DNA of 64,000 bases from Hyposmocoma kahamanoa. Its lineage: Eukaryota; Arthropoda; Insecta; Lepidoptera; Cosmopterigidae. Under the pieces are notes generated by a model. That model was not told the origin of the DNA, searched no databases, and saw only the letters and a program-made list of their open reading frames with translations. This document shows positions 10,901-22,900 of this stretch, piece by piece. The stretch is from the NCBI RefSeq assembly GCF_003589595.1, contig NW_020653750.1, positions 4,626,908 through 4,690,907 of the forward strand. The letters run 5' to 3'. Position 1 is the stretch's first letter, and each line of letters starts with the position of its first letter. Made by a program: the position numbers and the translations under genes.

Positions 10901-13900
10901 AATGTCAATTGAAACGGTTTATTTCATTCGAAACCAGAGACTTATATAAGTCTGTATTCGAAACACGGCTCTCACATCAAATGTCCAAAATGTTGTAAAT
11001 TTTATCTTATATCTACTGAATGAATTAATCTACTGAATTACAAATTGCAAGACCTAGGGACGATTGCAGCATAAATTGAACATAAAATTGAACTTTAAAT
11101 ACGAAGATAGACATTTCTAATTAGACTGGAACCGGACTAAAGAAGTAGCACATACGTAGTAGGCAAATTAAAATGGAGAGCACCGTGGGCGCGACAGGTT
11201 GCCAGTCATCTGATGACTTTCTCTCTCGATCCGCGCAATTGGTTCACCATTGAATCACCAGGCATGGCAAGCAGGCATGGTGAACGGCATGAAACAAGCC
11301 TTGCGCAATAATCTATAAGTGAAAACAAAAAAACTTAAAAGACCAAAAAAGACGCCCATTGTCTAATCTTCCTTAACGTTCTCAACTGTTGTTTTTCTTC
11401 TTTTGTTATAAAGTATTTACTATTATTTACAGAGCAGCCAAAGACGGCTTGCTAAAAGTGCTACGAGAAGCAACGCGGAAGGATTGCAACAACAAGGATG
11501 AGTCTGGCATGACTCCCACTCTATGGGCTGCATTTGAGGGACACATTGAGGCTCTAAGGTTGCTGTGTGGACGAGGGTAAGTGACTTTTTCGATTGCTAG
11601 TTATTATTTAATATTAGGGGTTAAAGTATGAAATTGCCGTTTTATTGCAATAGGTTCTTTGAATTTTCATAGAATCTTCATGGTTTGAGGTTTTCGAATG
11701 AAACTTTTTTCAAATGGTTTCTGTGATTTTTTTTTTAAATTTGAAACATTTGAATATCGACTTTCAATTGTTTTTGTTATTCAATTTAGACAAGAAAGAT
11801 GGATACTGCGAAAATTCGAGTGATTTTTGAATACGAGTTCCGACGCGGAACTAACGCGGCAGAAACAGCCCGCAATATCAATGCTGCGTTTGGAGAGGGG
11901 TCTACTAATGAACGCACCGTGCAATTTTGGTTTAAACGCTTTCGTGATGGAAATTTCGACTTAAAGAACGAGGCACGAGGAAGACCGCCCACACAGGTGA
12001 ATAACGATGAATTAAGAGAGATAGTGGAAGCCGATCCTAGTCAAACTACCCAGGAATTAGCGGCATGGTTTAACGTTACCTTACCCACAATATTGCGCCA
12101 AATCATATACTCACTTGCGCCAAATCAATAAAATAAAAAAATACGAAAAATGGGTGCCTCATGATTTGACTGATCTGCAGAAAGAAACGCGTGTTGAAAC
12201 TTGTGTTGCCTTGTTGAACCGGTACAGAAATGAAGGAATATTGGATCGAATTGTAACATGTGATGAAAAGTGGATTCTTTATGATAACCGGAAAAGAAAA
12301 ATGCAATGGCTGACCCCAGGTCAAATGCCACAACAGTGTCCTAAAGCAAAACTTACCAATAAAAAGGTAATGGTAACTGTTTGGTGGTCTCAGCATGGTG
12401 TTATTCACTATAGTTTTCTCCGATCTGGTCAATCAATAACGGCAGATGTCTATTGTGCCGAACTCCGAACCATGTTGACAAAACTAGCAGTAAAACAGCC
12501 CCGACTCATGAATCGATCTTCACCATTATTGCTCCACGACAACGCGAGACCTCACACAGCACGAGAAACCATTTTGACCCTTCAGGAACTGCAGTTAGAA
12601 ACCATTCGTCATCCTCCGTATTCACCAGACCTTGCTCCAACGGACTACCATTTTTTTCGTGATTTGGACAATTATCTACGTGACAAGAAGTTTTCTTCCC
12701 AGGAGGCAGTACAAAATGCTTTCACACAGTTTGTGCAGTCTAGATCGTCGGAGTTCTATCGCAAAGGCATTAATAACCTTCCCATTAGATGGCAGAAATG
12801 TATAGATAATAATGGCAACTATTTTGATTAAATAAATTTGTTAAAAATTTAAAAAATAAACAATTTAGATTTTCAGTACAAATCGGCAATTTCATACTTT
12901 AACCCCTATTATTACTTAATTTTGTATGAAAATTCCAAATGCATCTCGATCTTTCCATGCCGAGTGACGTAAATTCGATGTTCGGTTGAAGATGCTCTTT
13001 TTTATGTGTACGTTTGCATCGTTTACACCAACTTTTGTATTATAATGCGACTATATAAAAGTTCACGACAAAAGAAACTAAAACTAAAAACTAGAAATAG
13101 CGATATCTATGTACGTATCGCACCCATAATATTAAAACGCATTATCCTAGCCTGTCTGGTCAATAATATCAGTATATGATATGTGACTTTGAAATGAAAT
13201 GTTGTTTCATATTTTCTCGTCACAAACAGGCTTAAGAGTATAGGGACTTATAGATTATACCAAAATCGGGCATGCTGGTTTGTGCTCGAGATAGATTTAT
13301 AAAAACGTGTGTTACAGGTAGGTCTCCAGGGCCATTTTTTAAGTTCCAATAAGTACTATATTCATTTCATTTAAACGAACGATTTTAAAATGTAAAACAA
13401 CTTAATACTAACTGAAAGAGACAAATACATTATTGAAACTCATACGACAATAATCGAACAATCATTATCATTATCGATTTTATTTTCGAGATTATAGTAA
13501 TTTCTCGTAACACTTGCTCATATAATTGTAACACTCCAACGAGTATGTTTTATCGCAAAAGGATGTAGTTATTATTAGTACGATTACGAATTTCAGTATT
13601 TTATGACCTTTTTGTTACACCTTGTAATAATATTAAGTTATTAGGTACACCCGGTTTAGATTAAACTCTACATTATATCTGTGAATTCATTTTTGCAAGA
13701 AAACTATGAAATTGGTCGAAAACAGAAAGTGTAGGAAGATACAGAGAAATTGATTATGGTTTATATTTTGATAATTTATCGAGTTCTTAGGTTTTCGCGA
13801 TTGTTATACATTGGACATGAAACTATTTTTTCGGACATAAATCAGGTTTTTTTATTTTTTAAACAAACGAACGTTTCAGGTTCTTTTTGTGGTTTTTTGA

Positions 13901-16900
13901 TTATATGCGCATTTGACTTCCATCCCCCCTGATGGAAAGTAACGATGAGGTCGACGATGGAGCATGCATACCTCAATAATACCTACCTATCCACTCTCGC
14001 CTTGAAAAGGTCCAAGTTATAGCGTTCAAGGAACAAGTCTGCAGGCAAGGAATTCCACTCCCTAGTCGTTCGCCGCATAAATGTGGAAGCGTAACGCGTC
14101 GTGCGAATCTTTGGATATGTTATGGATAACACCATGGTAGTACCCCAGCCTACGTCTAGTCCCCCGATGATAGAAAGGGGTAGACGGAATTAAATCGTAC
14201 AATTCCATCACACACTCTTCGTTACACACCACTCGTGATATATCCAGTAAAGGGCCCAAAACGTTGGTTCGTGTGAAAAAACTATTATACGCGATTTAAA
14301 TCCGGTAGAATAATTTCATTTCCTAAATAATTTAATTTCCAATTCTAGTAAATCTTAGAGCTTCTGGAAAAACAAAACTCTAGCTGAATATTTGCGTACG
14401 TAACATATTTATGGCTGCCTTCGTGGCCGAACAGTTACCATGCTGGCCTGAAACGCAGAGGTCCTGGGTTGCACTCCGGGTTGCAGACCGGGAGAAATGT
14501 CTGTATGGCCTACATTTATTTCCCTCGTGAGTTTGGGTGTAATTTGTGGTTCTCTATGTGTGTGTCCATGGTACCCGCGACACTGGGTGTCGTGTGGGGC
14601 TATGAGTGTGTTGCGTTATTATTATTTCGGCTTACCGCTGACCATAGATTTACACGCTCCTATTTTTAGATTAAGCCCCTTGTATCTAATTTCTTTGACA
14701 TTGTAGGTTAATCCACTCATGGAGCCAAGTATAAATAAGCCAAGCTAAACAATTTATATACGATGAGTAAAAAAGACAATGTGGTGTCGTCATTCACTGT
14801 CGCTTTCATGCATTGTCTTAAAATGTCGTTTATCGGCGATACTGCATTGTGACTGATGTATTTACACATACTATTAGTATGACGGATGCGCGTCATAGTT
14901 TTTACGTAACCTTCACAAATGAGACGTTTCCTTGGATGCTCCTTCTTTGTATGAAACCTATATAAAATTGCCTATTTAATTTTGTTTCTCACTTGTTTCT
15001 GTGTTTCCATTATATGCAATTTTATAGAACGATTATGAACAAGTTACTTTAGAGTTTTAAGGTTGTGAGGCCTGTATATTATTATCTTTTTTTATGATAC
15101 TTAATGGCGGAACAACAAGTCATGCACCTTTTGGTAAGCGACACGCCTATACATAGCAGTATCAGTGCCACTCAGAGCTTTATATCGCAATGATCTGTGG
15201 GACACCGCTACTCTGCGCCCGTCACCCGGAGACATAATTCGATAAGTCCCATCTGCCTGTAATTTCACCAGCATCTTACTTATTTGTAACCTATACAGAT
15301 TTTTCGCGCTTTGCGGAGTCGTCATTTTCACGACAAATTAGAATAGTAATTACGCTGTGAATAGGTAATACAATAATGTGGCATATATTAATGGTCACCA
15401 CGCTCAACGTATTTAAAAACATCACGTCTTACATTACAGATAAACGGTTGCTACAATTTATTAAATGTTTATCACTAGTTACAAACTTCATATTATTTTC
15501 ATATTAGCTTACACGTTCGGTAGTTACGCTCCTGTAACTCGTGATAACCATTTGGTGAATAACGTCGAAAATATTAAGATTAACATATTACTATTTCATA
15601 TTGTTAACTTCAATCTGTTTTGATTATTTTCTTCATTATCATATATGATCCTTATAATTGCAACAAACACCAAAATCTTAAAATCAACATATTATTAGTT
15701 CATATTGTTAGTGCTTTAAAATTCAGTAAAACTTAGATATATATTGATTATTTTATTCATTATCATATATGATTTTTTCATTGCATCTTGAGTATATTGA
15801 ATCACGCCTGTATATCTGATATAAACAGATAGGGAATTCCTCTACGATCCTATCTTGGTTCATTACCAGGCCGGTCAAATTCGGCTCAAAATTTGAGGTA
15901 TTTTGAATTGTAGTCAACAGATTCTTAATGAGATTACACTACACGCAGGTATTTTTGATCCCGTTGATATGATGTTAAATTAAGTGTAACATTCCTCCGT
16001 TCCCTCCGCACTATTTAACACGATGTTACGTTACTCAACCCGCATTAACGCGCATGAGTGTTTGTCGTAAAAGCAGTAAAGATTATTATCAAATGTGCAA
16101 TGATGTAGAAATTGAAGTGTATGTATAGTTAATGCTTTAAATTAGTTTATTACACTTAAAACACAAAATAAAAATTGTAACTACATATTTATATTACGAC
16201 GTTTTACACGCAATGGTTAGGGAAGGTACCAATTTAAAAGTGAACACCGTAAGGACAGACGACTTCAGTTTTGGATTTATCAACTGGAATCAACAATAAT
16301 AACTCTGAAGTCTTCTCCTTTCAGAGGTGAACCAGACAAAGCTGATTACTTCGGCAATACAGCACTCCACCTTGCTGCAGCAAGAGGTCATAAGGAATGT
16401 GTGACGTTTCTAGTAAACTTTGGTGCCAACCTGTACGCAATGGACGTGGAAGGACACACGGCACAAGACCTAGCTGCTATGAATGGACGGGACGATATAT
16501 TGAGGTATTTGGACGCGGCTATTGGCAAGTTGGAGAATAATGACAAGTAAGTTTACAGTTACCGTATCAACTCCATGTACTTAATTGCTAAAACGGCGAT
16601 TGCGCAATGAACCAGCGTCATTTCAAATTACTTAAATAACGTTAATTAGAATAATACATACTTACTGCTAGTTGGTAGAACACGTAATACCAAACATAGC
16701 GTCGTTCATACATAGGATCCTGAGGGGATCGATGTTTATACTTCCAAGTATTAAACATCACTAACAACCCAAATAATATACAATACCTTTGCTACACTCA
16801 TCCTCAATACTAGCGGACGCTCGGCCATGCTGCCGCTGTCCAAAAATACACTTCTTGGAGGGTTCTGCGCAGTAATAACACCTGAGCAAATTGTCGTGAT

Positions 16901-19900
16901 GTCTTATGCCCTTAACAGCAGTTTAGAAGCGAATAAACAAAGTTAGTTTAAAAAACAAATAAATCGAAACAGATTCTCAATTGCCCCACAATACCTAAAT
17001 TAATTTTGTATAGTTTTACAATTTCTAGCAAGCACTGAAATTACAGGAAAAAATCGAAATCACATAAAGAAAAAGCAAAGAAGGACTACGAAAAAATCCA
17101 GAAACAGTATCAGAAACGGCAAAAAGAAGCTGATGCAATTGCGGAAAAAGAACTAAAGAAAATGTCAAAGGAGTATGACGGGTACGGAGAGGATATTAGC
17201 ACCATGCCACATCGGCCCAGCACCGTGTTAATGGCGTTGAAACATAAGATGACACGGTCTACTAGTCATGGTAAGATTGCTGTAGTTCTTAATAGTGTAC
17301 CGACAGAACCAGTGACAGAAATGTATACAATTTAGCCACTAGTACGCGGCTAAGTGACAAATGGTCAATGGTCAATTTTATATAGCAAAAGATAGAACAC
17401 AATATTCTCTTTTAAAAACAGTTAAAATTAGTTAACGTGTTCGACTTAACTTATCGATGCCTAGCTGAAATATCATTAAACACTTTCAATATTAAAAACT
17501 GGGTTATTATTTTATTATGACATCTCAAAAAAATATTTTGTCACATAGCTGCGTTTTAGATAGCGGAGACGGCAGAGTAGCAGAAACAATTTCTAGGGCT
17601 CAGACTCTCCAAATTCTATTAGGGTTCGAAATTATCCAAATTTTGACCTTTTTTGGTAACTGTCTGATTTATACTCGATAATTATCCTCGCTGATTCATA
17701 GTTTAGTCTCTTTAATTTTTGATTACAAATTACAAACAGTGAAAAAACTAAATCAACACGGCGGAAATCTTTGGAAAAACTATTCGGTTTGTGGCTTTTT
17801 TGAGCTTGACTTTTGACACGTTTGGATATGTCTCGGATACAAACACGTGACACGACATTGCTAGCGGGAGAATTTTGTTGTTCCATTTATTTTTATAAAT
17901 ATAGAAATAATTATCAAAATATATTTATCAAGATAATATATATTATAATTAATATCATTGATAATTATCAATGATATTATCAATGTTAATTATCACTTCG
18001 AACCTTGCCAACAATGTTTCCGCTGTATCAAACCAACCGCCACTTCTACCTAAATTTAGCCGCGGAATTTCGGTGCTCCCAATTGTTTCATCTAATCAGA
18101 GATCAATATTAATTTATCATACGACTAAATCGTGATCCCAGATTGCACAAAATTACGTGGCTGCATTTTGATAGATGTATGGTGCATAAACATTGACGAT
18201 TATTATGGTAATTTATACAGGAAATCTATTAGACGAACAACCTCGTCCAACGTACAGCGCGCTGGTTGGTACTGTAAACTCCGGTCCTCGCGGCCGTGGC
18301 GCGGTCTATAAGAAGGCTTTGGCCAGCAAGCTGCGCAATGGCACCGTTGGCAGAAACGGGCCAACTGATGACTTCAAGGTTGGTGTTATGTCTTCAAACA
18401 ATTGTTACCACGCTAGTACTATTTGACGTGTTATATTGACCCTGATTATTATGATAAAAATTTGCACCGGAATTTTAAAATATCCCATTTCTAGAAAGTC
18501 AGAAAGGGGCCTACTGATGACTTCAAGGTTGGTGTTATGTCTTCAAACAATTGTTACCACTCTAGTACTATTTGACGTGTTATATTGACCCTGATTATTA
18601 GGATGAAATTTTGCACCGGAATTTCAAAATATCCGATTTCTAGAATTTTGGGATTTCCCAGTGTGTAAATAACATGTGACTTTGTAGATTATTTATTTCC
18701 ATTTTCACTTTACGTCATCAAGATGTAAATTACTCAATATTTACTAAAATACTTGCAAAATGACTAAGTAATGTTTTCGATGGTTTTCACGCGGTTATGC
18801 GACATAATCGTGTCAAAACCATCGAAATTTGGGCATAACTTATACTTATTACAACAACCCGCAACCATACGACTTTTGTAGAGTTGCGAACAGCGTCACT
18901 CATGGCTGTCGCATTGAAGCGCGTTTCTGCAATGCGAGCGTGTGTAGTCAAGCTATAAACAATACAATTTTCAATGCAGTGCTACAGTTAAAAATGACGG
19001 CCATCTTCATGAAAGGTACATTGTGGAAAGTATAACTAAATATTTGTCAGACTCTCGAAGCATTATTTAATTTCAGGTGGGCGAAGTAGAAACAACAGGG
19101 CGCCGTTCTGTGACGTCACTGAGTGGGTTGCGGCGAGACTCGGAAGTGATGTATGTAGGCACCTTCAGTGCTGGTCCACAGCAGCGGGGAAACGTTGCCA
19201 ACGTTTTCACTGAGACGGAGGAAGCTAAAAAATCTACGCTCACTAGGTATATACTTTCGATTGTCCATTGCTTCGAATTTTTATGTTTCATAGGAGCAAA
19301 ATTTCGCACTTTCAAGTTAGTAAACATTATAAACTTTCGAATGAAATTAATATTAATATCAAAAATAGCCCTTACTACAGAGCAACGGCAATATATAACA
19401 TGACACCAAGCAATATAAGAAAAATATTTTATATTTTTTTAATTACAGAGCTTCCTCATACAAAAGTGTTATCACGAAATAGAGATTTTATGAAGGACAT
19501 AGAAATCTGATCTCTCTGTATTAGTTCTACAAATTATAGTAGTTAGTATATAGATTCATCATTTTATTGAGAATGCATTACTATTCTATTTTCATACAAT
19601 TGCGTTTGCCGCAACCGGTGACTGTCAGGTTGCGGCAGTTCTAATGAGAAGAGCGAAAATACAATAACGGACAGTCCGTTATTTCGTATTATGGAATATA
19701 ATTGTTTATTTTTTGCTTTTTCTAGTATACATTGTTTCCTTCATTCTTTAGTCTTTATTTCCTCGCGTTGTTTGAGAAAAGCATTATATACCTTGGAGGG
19801 AACGTGAATCGCTTGATCCGTATACAAGGACGAGCACAACTTATACACGTCCTGCAATCCTTTACTTTCCGGCCACTGCACTGCAATAATGTACTATTTT

Positions 19901-22900
19901 CAACAGCTTATTTACCTCTTTAGAAATTCTCATGCAATAAATAGTATTTAACGTGTATTTTTATTTTGATTGTGTAGGTCCGCAAGTCAACCGGACTTCT
20001 CAGTGCCGGCGGGTGAGGACAGCGGAATCGGCCAAGAGGTGCTCCTCCAAGAACCCGCGAGTATATTCGATAGGCCTGGCTTCGGCAGTGTTGCCTTTAG
20101 GTGAGCCAAACCAGCTACAATTGATATGTTAAGGAAAGAAATGTTAAGGTTTTTTTTTTTCAAATAGGTTTAAAAAACTTAATGGATTAAGTCATAAGGG
20201 GCAGAGGAAGGTGATGGCCGTACCATGAAACATATACTTCAAGTACAATACAAACACAGTATAATAAGACAGGCATGGTTTCGCACGCATTCGCATAATC
20301 GCGCGATGCATAACGCTGGACGTCTCACACATCTTTCATTATTACGTGACGCGATGTCTGCGTCCGTAAACGGCGCGTGGCGGGCGTGCACGCATACAAG
20401 TCTCGCTCCTACGTTTGTTTAGAGTTACCATACTTGTCTTATTTATAGAATCATACAAATTTTTGTGACGAGATCACCATTGTGACTCCCAACTAAATAA
20501 CTCACTGAAAAAGCCTTGAACCAATGATCTTGTGACGGTGTGACCTCCTTACACCGTCATCTCACCTCTTTGTATCGCCTCTCTCCGCTTGTATCTTATA
20601 ATTTTTTTTTTATTTTACATGTATTTAAATTTTAAATTTGAATTTTTCCATCTTCCTTCACTTTCTCCTTTTGTTTTCGTACCACGGTCACTCCCAGCTC
20701 GACCGCCACAACAGTCGGAGCTGTTAATAAGCTAATCATGTGTAACAATTTATAAATCTACAGCCTTCATGTATCTATTTCTGTAATTCAGTTTCTCGGC
20801 CCATTTAAGGGTAAGTGCCTTAATAATAAAGTGTAGGGAGTGTTTTATACTGTTATACCTGTTTTTTTACATTTACCTTTATATTGTTACAGCCTTTCTT
20901 TAAACTTTACTTCTTTAATAAATTTTGTGGACCGGAAGTTTCCCATTTCATTGCCGTGAACCTGTTCACGGCTAGTTAGGGTTACAACCCTTTCAATCTT
21001 ATACCTTGGACAGGTAGAGTAAGGGTAGAGCCTATTATTACCTATCCGTTTGAGTGTCATCGAACTCATATCGGGAAAATAAATACTCCAGATTGCCACG
21101 TGCCCTTATTGGGTTTTGAGGCGGCAAAATTTCTATTTTATTGAATTTTATTTCCATTTTCGGCAAAAATAGTTATTTGTTATGCAAGGCTGCAAAGTTG
21201 TTGTTTGGCCCGAGTACTTGTATTGAAACCTGACCGTAGCAAAGGTGTCAAGGCACAAGACGCAAAACAACTTTGCTGCCGAGCGAAACACAAATTTTCA
21301 CCTCACAATAGCGAGGAAAATGGTAGATAAAAGAAAAACACTTGAACTATAAATCAGTTTTTCATCACCGCTAGAGTCAGATTCCAGAGTACAATTCAAT
21401 CCAAAGTATTGAAATTGAAGTGATGAAAATGAAAATTTGAAAAAAATAGTATAGTTTTTTGTGGGTTTGAATTTACACGACATACGTTTTCTTCTTCTTC
21501 GTATTATAATTTTATGTGATTAACGAGATTATTTTAGTTCTTCGACAAATTAAAATAATCCCATAAATCAAAATTAGTGTTATCGTTATCAATTTAATGT
21601 CCATAATAATAAGAATAAATTGTACTAACGGATTAATATTATCCATATACTTAATAGACTTAAGACGAATCGCGTTTCGTAACGCGTCACTATTTTTTTT
21701 AATCAAAAGAAAAAGTTTTTCTTCGGATGCATTCTGAATTTGCTTCTCATCAATTTTTATTCTTCCTTGCACTTATAATTTTGTGTGATTATTGAAATTA
21801 TTTTAGTTCTTCGACGAATTAAAATAATTTAATAAACAAAATTAGTTATCGTGGTCAATTTAATATCAACCATAATGAGAATAAAATATACCAACGGATT
21901 TATATTACATAAGTAATGTATGACAAATCACGTAGTTGAACGTGTCATTAATTTTTTTTTCATCAAAGGAAAAAGATAGGTGCACCACAATCCATCGTCA
22001 GGTTCGAATTGCAAAAACCTTTTCCACGCTAGCGTGCAAAAAGCGCTTTTGCGCACAGATTTCTAATGAGAAAGAAAGCCTTTACGAGCTAGTGAGGTGA
22101 AAAAATACTTTTCCATATCTTTGTGCCTTTAGCAACAAAAAATAGCTTAAATCATGATTTTAAATTCGGATGGATACGCGTGTTATTTTCCCGCCATTTT
22201 TTTCTTCATTGGTAATTTTCGGGGTGTCCAATTTCAGGGTGGCAACTGAAAGGTTATACGTTTTCTTTACATCTAAAGAGAACAGAGATTTAATTCCTCC
22301 TTTTACATAAAACTTTTTAAAGTTACAATTGAGTTTTAGAAATTTAAAAATAAGAGAAAAAGTATTGTCAAACTTCGTGTTATTTATTTTTTTCCCTCCA
22401 AGTGTTAACATAACCGGCAATCTATCTCACCACCGCTCTACATGTCTTTCAACCCTGACGTTGGCGAAACCGTCGCGCAAAACGACGGAGCCATAGATAC
22501 AAAAGTTGAAGTAGATTGGTGCTGCAACGAACAGGAAGAAATAAAACAAATTTATCAACTTAAAACAATGTGGAAATTATGTATCTCGTACAGACGGTCG
22601 ATAACAGCTACTCTAGGCGCGTTGCCACCTACTGGAGCAACTGGCACGGGCGACCGAAGCGCGGTGGGCGAGAACCTGTCCATCGGATCTGCGGGGTCCC
22701 TTGCCCGACATGCGTACCAGCCCGCTGACTGGAATACTCCACATTCCGGTGAGGGATTATTATTTCATTACACCGATGTTCCAACACAAAGTGCATAAAT
22801 TAAAACTATAAACACTATGGGTCGTATTCCAGAACTCTACTCAATACTCAAGGCCTTGCCATTATTGTCGTATTTCCAGTGCTTGAAATCATACTCAAGT

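Larger units (their letters stand above)
4979..11432 (+). other. Sans intron 1, repeat-rich
   Basis: It is 6.45 kb and holds two repeat B copies, an internally deleted mariner, a LINE tail and a MITE (listed separately). A perfect 13-bp inverted repeat with a 14-base loop lies at 6496-6535. Outside these elements, for example 5000-7060, I see no supported feature. Confidence 0.7.
11577..16324 (+). other. Sans intron 2
   Basis: It is 4.75 kb and contains a mariner, a LINE tail, a SINE A copy and a repeat B copy, listed separately. The stretches 12915-13920 and 15290-16320 are AT-rich with nothing I can identify. Confidence 0.7.

Noticed and set aside
20741..20891. Short LTR-like segment bounded by TGTAACAA and TTGTTACA
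   Set aside because: Only 8 bases are mirrored, with no target duplication, promoter or internal region.
22442..22593. 5' extension of Sans exon 8 as coding
   Set aside because: A good acceptor at 22592-22593 gives the right phase; the upstream part would not join exon 7 in frame with a better acceptor.
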